Assembly: GCF_012273895.1 (NCBI RefSeq)
Contig: NC_052128.1
Span: 4,836,001-4,900,000 of the forward strand
DNA from: Zerene cesonia
Lineage: Eukaryota; Arthropoda; Insecta; Lepidoptera; Pieridae
Direction of reading: 5' to 3'
DNA length: 64,000 nt
Made by a program: the position numbers and the translations under genes. Positions 1 through 10,100 of this stretch are shown here, piece after piece. Numbering within the stretch: the first letter of the stretch is position 1; the number at the start of each line of letters is the position of its first letter. A model generated the notes under the pieces. That model saw only the letters and a program-made list of their open reading frames with translations. It did no database searches and had not been told where the DNA came from.

Positions 1-2214
1 AGATTTTATATAGAAGATATATTGGGAGTTTGGCAGGTCCCTTCAATATATAAAGAACATTCTAGAAGCTGACAGAAGCAAGCACATCACACTGGGTCTT
101 GGCACTGGGAGAATTCACAGGAGTTATATTAATACCCGTGAATTTCCTGATGCCTCAGCTCAGGGTGGTCAAAATCTACAAACAGAAGACCCTTTTTATA
201 CCGAAACGTCATGGCTTTCTCGTCGCTCCAGGGAAAAAGGACGTGAATTAGGGTAGACTAAACCTTTCAATGTTATTTCTTATTTCAATTTGAAATACTA
301 TTACTAATACTACTATCATTCTGGCGACTCAACTGGGGATAATAAGATAAACCCATGAAATCCCATGAAACCCGATCTTTGATAAGTGTGCAAAGTTTGG
401 ATTAAATTCCGTTTAAAGTCGTCGGTGAGATACAAACATACAGGTGAAGCTATTTAGCGTAAAAACATTAAGCTTTTAGGGAATGTTTAAAAGAGTGAAG
501 ATATGCTGAATCTCTACAGTCTCAGTGTAACAAATTTACATTTATTAGCGCCATAATATTAGAAAAATTAACACTACCAAATAAACCGAGTATTTCATCT
601 ACACTTACACCTCGTATTAATTGGTTTCAATGTTATCTCATACATTATGTAACGACACAATGTCTCGCACACGCAATACCTTTGTCAATGTTAATTACAT
701 GTGTCTACTCATTGTTACTAAGAACGAGGTGTGGGTTGATATGTATAATATATATCATATTGTAATTAATTAAAAAAACTATAGAGCTGTGAGGTGGAAC
801 ACATGTTTCCTACGTACTTGGTAATGGCTACACCTAAGGAAGTTTTTCTAGTAAAATTCTATGCTTATTAATATATAGGAGTGTAAAATTTAATGCCACT
901 TCTTGTCCCGAACTATACTGTAATGAATACACACCGACTTTGTGTTTTTTCAAGTCAATATGACATGATGATAAGCAAAAAGCCTTCACACATCTTAAAA
1001 AGATTATTATAGTATACGTATTGCCCTTACGTTTGCAGTATGGCTTATACTGCGAACGGTCTCCGTGGTCACCTGGATGAGGATCACCTGACATAAAAAA
1101 AATTGTAGGAGTCGAACATGCTTCGGCACGAATTGGGCCACACAATTTGAACGGTTTGAGATATTCAAAATTATATTCTCTTATATCAACGATTGATTTT
1201 AATTTTCTATAAGACGACAAGGATTTATTTTTTAGAATTAATACAATTGCTATAATTCATATCTGAATTAAAAAAACTCTTTAATGTCTCTAACACGTTT
1301 AACCAATATGCTTTTAAGAAATAAGGAATATGTTTTGTAGGAACTTTTTTGTTGTAAATGCCTAACTCATAAATGTTAATTTCTAAGGTTTCTTTTAAAG
1401 CTTATTTAGAGCAAAAGAAACCTTCATCATAAATTAAGAGAAACCTTTGAAAATCAGTTTCTCTTATCTTTTTTTAATTGTTAGTATTTATTTATATTTA
1501 TGTAGTTTTCAACTCTCTTTGCTACAAGGTTTGTTAAATTCATTTTGACCCCTACCTCTACACTAAAGAAAACGATCAACTATAGAACTTCGTTTACTGA
1601 TAACGTCGATTATTAATTGGTCTTCAAATTTGCTTTCCCATACGATAACTGGATCTTAACGACTGTGTGTATAAGCTATCTATATGCTTCCTGTCTGCTT
1701 TTATCACAAAGAATGAATGATTCCAACGACAGTTGAAAGATATAAACTGAAGCGATATTTACACGTGTAAAAAATATAAAAAAATTGGTAAATTGGTAAA
1801 TGATTTACAAATGGGACCAAATTGTTAAAATTTCATTAACACAAAAATAATTATGCCAATCGCTTGAAAACCGAAAAACCGAGAATCGAGAAATATAATA
1901 AAGAAAATTACAGTTAAATTGAGAACCATTTTGTTTTTTGGGAATTTTGCTTAAATAAGAGAACGTGTTTATCCTATTTCAATATCAGATTATTATTTTC
2001 GTTTTTTGTTTATATAAGAGAAATGTACTTATATACGTAGGTTTTAGGTTTTAATAAAACACGGAGTGTAGATACCCGCTAGGTTAAAAGATATATTACA
2101 TTATACGTTCATACGTTACACTTCTTTAGCAATTATTTAACAATGTTTAAAGTTAATACGATAAACTATTGAATAGTTTAACCACAATAAATCGTCACCG
2201 TCATTGTAGCCTTT
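1..2214. other. Intergenic, AT-rich, no gene seen
   Basis: No reading frame with codon bias, splice structure or recognisable family is visible on either strand. The only structured part is a decayed interspersed-repeat junction near 1056-1146, listed separately. The 128-residue minus-strand open frame across 834-1220 runs through that repeat and is not a gene. Confidence 0.6.
1056..1146 (+). repeat. Junction of two decayed copies of the poly(A)-ended repeat (family C)
   Basis: A tail-like end (TGACAT followed by eight A) is followed directly by the head of the same family (GGAGTCGAACATGCTTCGG, then GCACGAATTGGGCCA). In intact copies such as 2950-3285 the head and tail are about 330 bp apart, so this looks like a head-to-tail dimer junction or a deletion remnant. 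Both halves are diverged. Confidence 0.45.
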
Positions 2215-2285
2215 TAGAATGTCCACTGTTGGACATAAGTCTCCCCCAAAGGTTACCAAACCGACCGATCACCAGCGGCCTGAGT
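2212..2285. repeat. Degenerate LINE 3'-end-like fragment
   Basis: The phrase TGTCCACTGTTGGACATAAG followed by a run of C resembles the 3' region of Jockey/CR1-type LINEs that is scattered through lepidopteran genomes. It is short, contains no open frame, and is recognised by motif only. Confidence 0.35.
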
Positions 2286-2947
2286 AAAAAATGAAAATAA
2301 TTAAAAGCGCTGCAAAATCTAATCACAATACAATTTCTTTAAAGAAAAAGAAGTTGTATTAGTAGTAAACAAGAGTTTAAAATAGCTAAAAAAGCTGTTC
2401 CTTAACTGAATAAGTGTAAATTATCCAATGTTTGTACATAATAAAAACTAAAATCTCCTCACTTAAGCTCACGCCGCAGTTGTTAAGGTGACAGTCATTC
2501 CCGCATATTGTATACGAGGTAACAATTCATGGTAATCCATATGCAATTGCTTCTGTGAATTATCATTTATCTCTAATAATAATTAACAGTTACAATTCCA
2601 AGATAGAAGCTAGTTCAAGGATTAATCAAACAATAGATGAGATCAAATTTTCTCTATTTATTGAAGCAATAATTCATTTAGAAGCACATTTGATTTGTCA
2701 TACAAACAAATTAAATACCATCGCTTTGTTCATTTTCCGCAATAACGGCAGGCTAGAAATTATGCAGTTACTTTTCAAATAACAATATTATAAACCTAGT
2801 TGGTTTCCCTTTTTGGTTTTATTTTCATTTGAAAAGGAACCAAACTTTATTGCACACAAAACCTACATAAAAACATAGATAAAACACAGGTAAAAACGGA
2901 AAATATGCACAGACGGCGGTCTTATCGCTAGATAGCGATATCTTCCA

Positions 2948-3287
2948 GACGACTATTTTTTTTTTTATGTCATAGCGGGCAACTGAGCGGGTGGTTCGCC
3001 TGATGGTAAACGATCACCACCGCCCATGAACATTTGCAAAGGTAGGGCCTCTGCGAATGCGCTGCCCGCTTTTTTGGGGTAAGGGAAAAGGAATGGATTA
3101 ACGACTGGAAAGAAGGAATGGACTGGGACGGGTGAGGAAAAGGAAACGGGCCTCCGGCTCCCCCACTCACCGTACGAAACACAGTGGCATGCCACTATTT
3201 CACGCCGGTTTTCTGTGGGGGTGTGGTACTTCCCCGGTGCGAGCTGGCCCAATTCGTGCCGAAGCGTGCTCGACTCCCACAGTAGAA
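2948..3287 (-). repeat. Family C interspersed retroposon-like repeat, near full length
   Basis: On the minus strand the element starts near 3287 with the GTGGGAGTCGAGCACGC head. It continues through the GGGGAAGTACCACACCCCCA and GAGTGGGGGAGCCGGAGG blocks and ends at 2950-2970 with TGACAT plus a run of A (T on the plus strand). Poly(A) at one end and frequent truncation of the opposite end in other copies (24888, 32975, 62206) point to LINE-mediated copying. The 95- and 70-residue minus-strand open frames inside it are repeat sequence, not genes. I do not know its published family name; Metulj-type lepidopteran SINEs are a candidate. Confidence 0.7.
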
Positions 3288-3289
3288 TA

Positions 3290-6140
3290 CTATATGTAAT
3301 AAATAGATATACATTTTAATAGAGGCGGATGAACAAACGTGAACACTTTACGAAGAACTGCTGTTACATATACATATAGACTGTAATAAAACAAATACAC
3401 CTATGACATAAATCATATTGAATATACATACATATACGTGTTTAGAGTTAATTGCAAACATTAGACGAGTAATTATTGATGGATCAAATGAAAGGTGTGA
3501 CTGGCGCGTTTCTGTGACATAACGCTTTCTCGGATAAAAGAAAGTTGTAGAGTAAATTGATGACTAAACAGTAGCGCGTTACTGTACCACCTTCGCTGTA
3601 AGTAATATAATAATTATGATTTATAAAGACACTTGCGATATCACTACAGTTTCAATCTCCTAATGAAAGAGATGAATTTAGATCTTTTATGTACCACAGA
3701 ACATCAATTAAAAAATATATGGTTAATGCCTTTTTTAAACATTAAATCTGCGGGATGTAAATTATAATACGAACGACGTTTTTTTTATTATACTGGTATA
3801 TACATGTGAAAACTTGTAATTGTCCTTATTCACTAATACTACGATTGTATTTATAGCTGTAAGTTTTCTTTTAATTAAATAAATTAATAAATAGTATAAT
3901 AAAGTCGCTTCTCGCGTCCTTATGTGTGTGTATGCTTAGATCTTTAAAACAACACAACGGATTTTGATTGTTTTTTTCATATATAGAGTGATTGAAGAAC
4001 ATCTATTAAACTAGTCACAATATAACGCGTGCGAAGCGGCGGGGAATAGCTAGTTTTTATTAAAACTCTTTTCGAATTCTTTGATATGTGTTGTAAGCAG
4101 TGTGAATAAACTGAAGAAAATGTATCTAGATAAGCAATAAAATCCATATCATCGTATTATTTTGTAACGTGAGTCTTTGTTTTTAACCGAATTGAAAAAA
4201 GGAGTATTTTCTCAATTTGACTATATTTTATGTGTATATTGCCTTATAACGTATTACTGAGTCAACCTATTTTGGAAATCCTTTTTTTCGAAAGCTGGTA
4301 CCTTACATGCGATCGCATTTAAATTCGATTTAGTTCTGACAATTTGAAGACAATTACTCCCATAGAATAATAATATAAATATTTGATTATGTTATTTTCA
4401 CATTAATTTATTTCTAACTACCGACTCTTAAACATTTGTCGAAACTTCATGTCATATCACATCACGTCCACAAAAACTAGTGAGCTTCGATGCGTTGGTA
4501 TTCCCGCAGTCTATTATCTTATATAACAAAGATAATGCACAGTCTCATCATTGTGTTGAAATGCCTTCCATCAGTCACAAAAACAACTGGGTAATGACAT
4601 TTTAAATGCACATTTTGTGTGAACAATAACTGATGATGGGTGTTTAGGTACTAAAAAGAGTGGGTAATAGTTTTCTTTGGATAAAGAAAGAGCGTAATTA
4701 ATAAGCTTAACAGCTTTCAGGAAGAGGCTAGACTTTAGTCTGGCTATCAAAAAACTTCATATTACAAAATTCGATTCGATTCGATTCGAATCGAAAAATT
4801 GAATATAAAGTTAAACTATTGGCATAATTATACATTAAGAATTTACAGATTTTTAAACGCGATTCATTCATTATATGAGTCTATGAAAATCAAACAAAAA
4901 CAGATACTAATATTCTATATACAATTATATACAAATACTCTTTTATATTTGATATTATCAACATATTCGGCTAGTGAGAGAGACAGGAAAGAGGCTATGA
5001 ATTTAGACAGCGTGCTTAGTAATTGTAATTTGCTATAATACCGCTGAGAAAATAAATATCAAATATTTTTATACTATTATCATAGTCACTTCTCACTTTT
5101 ATCTTTACTTAATATTCTTTTGTGTATAATTTTCTATTTAGATCTCGAAGTCAGTCTTTTTAACACACATAAGTAGCTTCATAAGTATGATCGTATGTAA
5201 TCGACTTTTCTAGACTCGATTCAACGATTAAATCAATTTAAAACGGACAGATTTTATTCAAACTTATCAAGACTATTATTCTGATTAAGGTTATTAGAAT
5301 TTATTTATTTCTAATGTATATTTATACGCTGTAGCAAATGAGAAAATTTAGTTGATACAATCAATAAAGTGGATTGTTTCTCAGCTATTCTTAAACAATA
5401 TTTAGGTATTATAAGAATTGATTTTAGAGATACAAATATTGAAAACCCTTTTTCAAGTTGTCTTAAACGAAATATTTTGGTGATTAAAGGTTGATCGTTC
5501 ATCTAAATATTTCTTAGAATCGGTTCGGATGGCAATTTGGCCCGTGCCAAGTAAAATGATTTTCGAAGCGAATTCCTTGGAAGTTATTAACGCGAAATAA
5601 TCTAGAGTGAGTTATTAGGAGAATACAAAATGGACGTAAATTATTGCTATGCTAAATAGCATCGATCCTTATTCTGTATTAAAATGGTAGATGACGTCAT
5701 ATCTTTGTTTTTTAAAGTTTAAGGGGCTACGATTGTAACAAAGATAAAAAAGGGGCTCATATAAAAATAAAGTGTAAGAAATAGTTTTTATTCCATCCTG
5801 TCTATGCATCTACTCGAAAAGCTAGTCATAAAACACTGAAATATATTAAAAAGTGTTACGTATGAAACTGGAAAAATTAAAGTTAATCAGTATTGATTTT
5901 CTTTTTTACTTAATCACCACAAGCGGATGCGAGCGCAGACGAGCGATGATTAAAAACTATATAAGCTTTGTTTACTATTTTGTTGTGAGGTACATAGAGA
6001 CAGTGCGGACAGCGGACAAAATATATTATGTGAACCGACGTGCCCAGGAACGTTCTTGTTTCGTAGTGTTTTGATGCGATAACGTTAAAACAATTAAGTT
6101 TTTTCATTTAGCCCTTATTTTTTAAGCAGAAGTTCTATCC
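3290..6140. other. Intergenic, AT-rich, no gene seen
   Basis: No supported gene. Small structures inside: a CTAG-ended Helitron-like 3' terminus at about 4021-4054, a 16-bp palindrome TTCGATTCGAATCGAA at 4780-4795 in a short ATTCG repeat, a scrap of the 52.2-kb fold-back element near 4848-4877, a CRE-like TGACGTCA at 5692-5699, and a TATA-like TATATAAG at 5958-5965. The short open frames (79, 63, 73 residues) show no coding signature. Confidence 0.55.
5958..6070 (+). promoter_or_regulatory. Possible TATA promoter and leader
   Basis: TATATAAG at 5958-5965 lies in an AT-rich track, with a CAGT at 6001-6004 somewhat further downstream than a typical initiator (about 43 bp rather than 30). No clear splice donor follows. 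It could be an upstream start for the RASSF gene at 10.1 kb, whose first visible exon begins at a splice acceptor, but nothing connects the two directly. Confidence 0.2.
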
Positions 6141-6144
6141 TACT

Positions 6145-6294
6145 TCCTACTAATATGATAATTGCGAAAGTTTTTGCTCTTTTACGCAAAATCTACTAAA
6201 CCGGTTGCAATGAAAATTGGTATGTAGATAGCTGGAAAACTGGAATAACATATAGGCAACTTTTTATCCAGATATTCCTTTGGGATACAGCTAG
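6145..6294 (+). mobile_element. Lep1-like non-autonomous Helitron (family A), internally deleted
   Basis: Starts TCCTACTAATAT and ends CTAG, the 5' TC and 3' CTRR termini of Helitrons. The body carries the usual GCGAAAGTTTTT, CCGGTTGCAATGAAA and TTTTTATCCAGATATTCC blocks. The 3' GC-rich hairpin found in intact copies is missing: sequence jumps from GGGATAC straight to AGCTAG. Confidence 0.65.
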
Positions 6295-6521
6295 TATGTT
6301 ATAATGATCAAAAGTGCTCCAACAAGTTTAATTGAAGAGTTAAATGTTTAAATTGGAGTTTGTGTTTGAGTGTGTGATTTAAGTTGAGTTTGCGTATGTG
6401 TGAGTTTGAGTTCTTAACATCTATTACAACCCACTCGTTCATAATTGGAGTATGGACAGAATTTAGTCAAAAATATATTAACCAACTGTCACATTACAAT
6501 TATATGTCACACAGAAACATG

Positions 6522-7013
6522 CACTGGTGATATGGTGGTTCGCTTAATGGTAAGCGATTACTACAGCCAATAAACATTCGCAGGTACTTACTACCTCTAT
6601 CCGCTTTTAAGGGGAAATGGTTAAGAAAACAATTGACGACTGGAAAGAAGAATTAACATGAAAGGGTGAGGAAAAGGAAACGGGCCTCCCGCTCCCCCAC
6701 ACACCATACGAAACACATTAGCACGCAATTGTTTCACATCGGTTTTCCGTAGCGTTGTTGTACTTCCCCGGTGCGAGCTGGCCCAATTCGTGCCGAGGAG
6801 TGCTCCCTCCTCCTCCTCCTCCTCACAAAGAGGGGCCACTGAAAATCAGTGTGGCAACTGCGTTGCTGCGTATGCTGAGTGGGTACCCATTTGGCTCCAC
6901 TTTATGTTTCTCGCTTTATATTTATTTCTATATTTTTTTATTTTTCTTGGTTTGTTTTCTTGTGTAAGCTTTTTTGTGGAGTCAAATAAATGTTTCTTTC
7001 TTTCTTTCTTTCT
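6522..7013 (-). repeat. Family C repeat copy with (TTTC)n microsatellite
   Basis: Shares with the 2950-3287 copy the ATGGTGGTTCGC, GGGCCTCCCGCTCCCCCAC and GCGAGCTGGCCCAATTCG blocks. Beyond the usual head it continues about 160 bp into a TTTATGTTTCTCGC and AAATAAATGTTTC stretch ending in a perfect (TTTC)n run at about 6991-7012, so it may be two elements fused. Open frames of 70-79 residues in this region are not genes. Confidence 0.55.
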
Positions 7014-7896
7014 CCTCTGCTACATATGATCAAATTGTATATAATACACATTTTACTTGTGGCTCGCCATTCTTATCGCCTGTGTGTATAAACCAATTTC
7101 ATACGTCCTTTCGTGCGCCGCTTGCCGGTGTTCACCTCTGTAATTAGGTACCTGCGCTAAGCATGGGCTACTGATAATTTGCCTATTACCCTAGTGATGT
7201 ACATGTGTCGATAAATACACAAATCGATGTAAAAAATAATCATTTATTTGCAATTAAGATTGAGAATGTAGAAAATGTAAAATTTGAACACAGATAATAT
7301 ATGCTTTCTTCTAATGCGAATATTGAAAAACTCACTAAAATGATTGAGACAAAATTTACATACGTAATGTACAACGCATCATTTCCCCAGGAAAATTTAT
7401 TTAAGAATACTTGAGAGATACTTCTATAGAACAAGTTATAGACTGTAACATAGTATATTCTACACATGTGCCTAGGCCCTAGTGCGAAGGACTAAAAAGC
7501 ATAATAATTACATTTATAAGCAAACTACATAGATATCAGTGGTAATATTAAAACAATTATTCTATCGACCATTCTATCGACATCAGAACAACACTAGTGC
7601 TACCGTGTGCCGGCAATCAGGCTATATCGCGTGTACACTTCATAATACCTAGCCACAGGCTATTATATTATATATTTTGTTACATTTAGATTGCATTTGT
7701 GCTTAACTGTTACGTTTGGTTAACATCTGGTATCGGCAATCATGTCTGATGCTTAAATTAGTGTTGTAATTTTACGATTTTTTTCAAAAGCTTTATATTT
7801 GACAATAGAAATATCCTTTAGATTCCCTTCTAGGAGTCTTAAGAATTGTGAATATGCAATGTACTCGTATATGTAGTATTCATAGCATATACTACT

Positions 7897-8108
7897 TCCT
7901 ACTAATTCTACTAATAATATTATAAATGTCACAGTTTGTAAGGATATGTGTGTGTTTGTTACTGTTTCACACAAAAACTACTGAATCGATTGCAATGAAA
8001 TTTGGTACGTAGACAGCTGGACAACTGGAATTACATATAGGCAACATTTTATCCCGATATTTCAACTGGATACGGGATTACGCGGGTGAAACCGCGGGGC
8101 GCATCTAG
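7897..8108 (+). mobile_element. Lep1-like non-autonomous Helitron (family A)
   Basis: Begins TCCTACTAAT at 7897 and ends ATCTAG at 8108. Near the 3' end is the short hairpin GCGGGTGAAACCGC followed by GGGGCGCAT and CTAG, the expected Helitron 3' structure. The 5' part contains a duplicated CTACTAAT. No transposase or Rep/helicase frame is present, so it is non-autonomous. Confidence 0.75.
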
Positions 8109-8439
8109 TTATTATATAAAATTATATTAGAGGTAAATAAGAATATTATGATGTTGACTGCATGGTGTTCATATTTAATGTTTTAATTAAACGAATCTGT
8201 ATTTTGAAGTGTTTTCTTTTAAAATTACAAAATTGATAATCAAACCTGTCAGTAATTAAATTAAAAGTGCAAGCTTTATTCATATAACTTAAAACCCATG
8301 TGTTGTTTCTATACAGACTATAATCGAGCAATATAAAAAAGCTATTTTCTACAATAAAGGTCCAGGGGGAGGTACCACCCACATTCAAGTAACCTCTTTA
8401 ACAAAAAACAAAAACAGATTTAAATAGGACACGGAAAAA

Positions 8440-8560
8440 TAATCATAAAAATCGGCTCCGCCAGTAAAAAGCTATATTATCACACAAAAAATACAGACAA
8501 ATCGATAACCTCCTTTTTTGAAGTCGGTCGAAAAGACTGCTTACTTCGCTTGAAATACAC
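8440..8560 (+). repeat. Fragment of an interspersed repeat
   Basis: The AAAAATCGGCTCC and CAAATCGATAACCTCCTTTT phrases, ending near GAAGTCGGTCG, match a class of lepidopteran repeat ends also seen in part at 61990-62110 and 63040-63110. It is decayed and has no open frame. Confidence 0.35.
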
Positions 8561-8767
8561 CAAGCCTTCTGTTAAATCAATACTCGCTACATACGTAGGT
8601 TAAAATAAAAATTTCGTAATAAGGCGCGGCGAATGCCAAGCGGGTGCCACCACGGGGTTGAAAACGGACGCCTAATGGCAAATAGTCACGAAACCAACGA
8701 AAATTACTTTGATATAACCATCGTTGATACGGACTCGATGCTCGGTTTCGTAATACTTATAATCATA

Positions 8768-8967
8768 CTATTCGCTCGTACCGTCTCCGCCAGGATATCT
8801 TTGCTTGTATCCCAAGGGAGCATATAGTCGGGATAAAAAGTATCCTATCACCTAAGTCAGCTCATATCCTGTCTGTATAACAAATATCATCAAAATCCGT
8901 TCTGTACTTTCAGCGTGATTGACGGACAATCATCAAAACAAACAAATTTTCACGTTTATAATATTAG
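8768..8967 (-). mobile_element. Helitron-like relic (family D)
   Basis: On the minus strand it reads from ATTATAAACGTGAAAATTTG through ATCACGCTGAAAGTACAGAACGG, then TATGAGCTGACTTAGGTGATA, to a GGCGGAGACGGTACGAGCG end. The same order of blocks occurs at 34738-34920 (-) and 48405-48597 (+). The CTAG terminus is decayed here. Confidence 0.5.
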
Positions 8968-9302
8968 TGTAAGCTTTGTGAACTTTATTTTTGTGGAGAA
9001 ATTAAAATCATTTAGATTGAATCTAGGACTTGCTTGAAAATCCCTTTGTTCTATATTACAATAAATAGAAAAAGATTTTACTGGTGTTAATAATATCAGG
9101 TTGGTGAGGCACCACTATCCTCCAATTCAATATAAGAGTAAGAATCTCAGAATATTCAGATGACAACTTGTAAGAAGGCTTCTATACGTATCCAAATATT
9201 ACATAATTCTGCACGTATTAAAATACGTGGCTAAAATATTGCAAACCAACGTCTATTAAATAGGCACAAAATCAACGAAGCTTATGCAAAATACATAGTA
9301 TA

Positions 9303-9362
9303 ATGTTGAAAGCACTGTGGGGTTTCCTGCTGGCGTGCCTGGTGCAGCCCGCCCCTAAATAG
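9303..9362 (+). CDS. Candidate signal-peptide micro-ORF or first coding exon (unidentified)
   Basis: Twenty codons from ATG at 9303 to TAG at 9360-9362 read MLKALWGFLLACLVQPAPK. That is a textbook signal sequence: basic n-region, hydrophobic core, small residues before a possible cut. It is much richer in GC than the surrounding DNA. It could be the first coding exon of a secreted protein, with a possible splice donor inside (CTG then GTGCAG), or chance. No downstream exon is identified. A perfect X-box-like element, GTTGCTAGGCAAC, lies at 9402-9414. Confidence 0.25.
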   Translation: MLKALWGFLLACLVQPAPK

Positions 9363-9563
9363 TGCAAACTGATGCAATCGTTGGCATGTTTTGTTGATTT
9401 CGTTGCTAGGCAACGGTAGTTTCGACTTTGTTATAGATTTTTAGATAACATACTCCTGTATGTTATGATGAGCTTATGCTTACGCTCAGTTTACGTCAAT
9501 TATATTGTATACATTATTGAAAAAATATGTAGCTAAGTAGATTCTATAGGTATAGAAATGAAT

Positions 9564-9706
9564 GGATCCTGGGTTCTCAACAAAAAATGTCTCGGTCTGG
9601 CAGGTCATAGAAGGCTGATCGCATATTCGTATATAAAGAAAATCGATCAGTAAAACAGACGTATATCCTCTGTCCCTTACACAACTAGGGGACGCGGGAT
9701 TTCACA
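9564..9706 (+). mobile_element. 5'-truncated tRNA-derived SINE (SINE-1)
   Basis: Matches the 3' two-thirds of the SINE at 35826, 43734 and 58785: TCCTGGGTTC box-B region, CTCGGTCTGGCAGG, AAAATCGATCAGT, ACTAGGGGACGCGGGA and TTCAC end. The box-A part is missing, the expected outcome of incomplete reverse transcription. Confidence 0.7.
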
Positions 9707-10100
9707 TGTGTGAATCCCGGAACAAAACTTTCCAATATCCTCTCTCGGGTCTTAAACTATCTATTACCAATATTCATCCAAATCGATTCAGTGGTTCAGG
9801 CGTGAGGTAGAAACAGACATAGAGAATTGCTACTTACCTAAAGTGTAGGTAATACCTACATAGTTTTCCCAAGCAAAGACGGGTGTATTAACCAATAGTA
9901 GAGTGTATCAACTCCTCCATGTACATAATTTATATACAACTATTATTATATTTTTATTTCAACGGAGTTAAAACACATCTCATTCTAACTCCGTTATAGT
10001 TTTAAATACCTCTATAGATTTAAATGGAATGATTACATCGCATTCTAAATCCATTGAAGTTGTTTATCTATACTTGCTTATATATAATTCATATTTTCAG

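Noticed and set aside
5692..5699. CRE-like TGACGTCA as a second neuropeptide promoter
   Set aside because: No TATA box at a sensible distance, no leader exon and no nearby gene; the same holds for 28186-28193.
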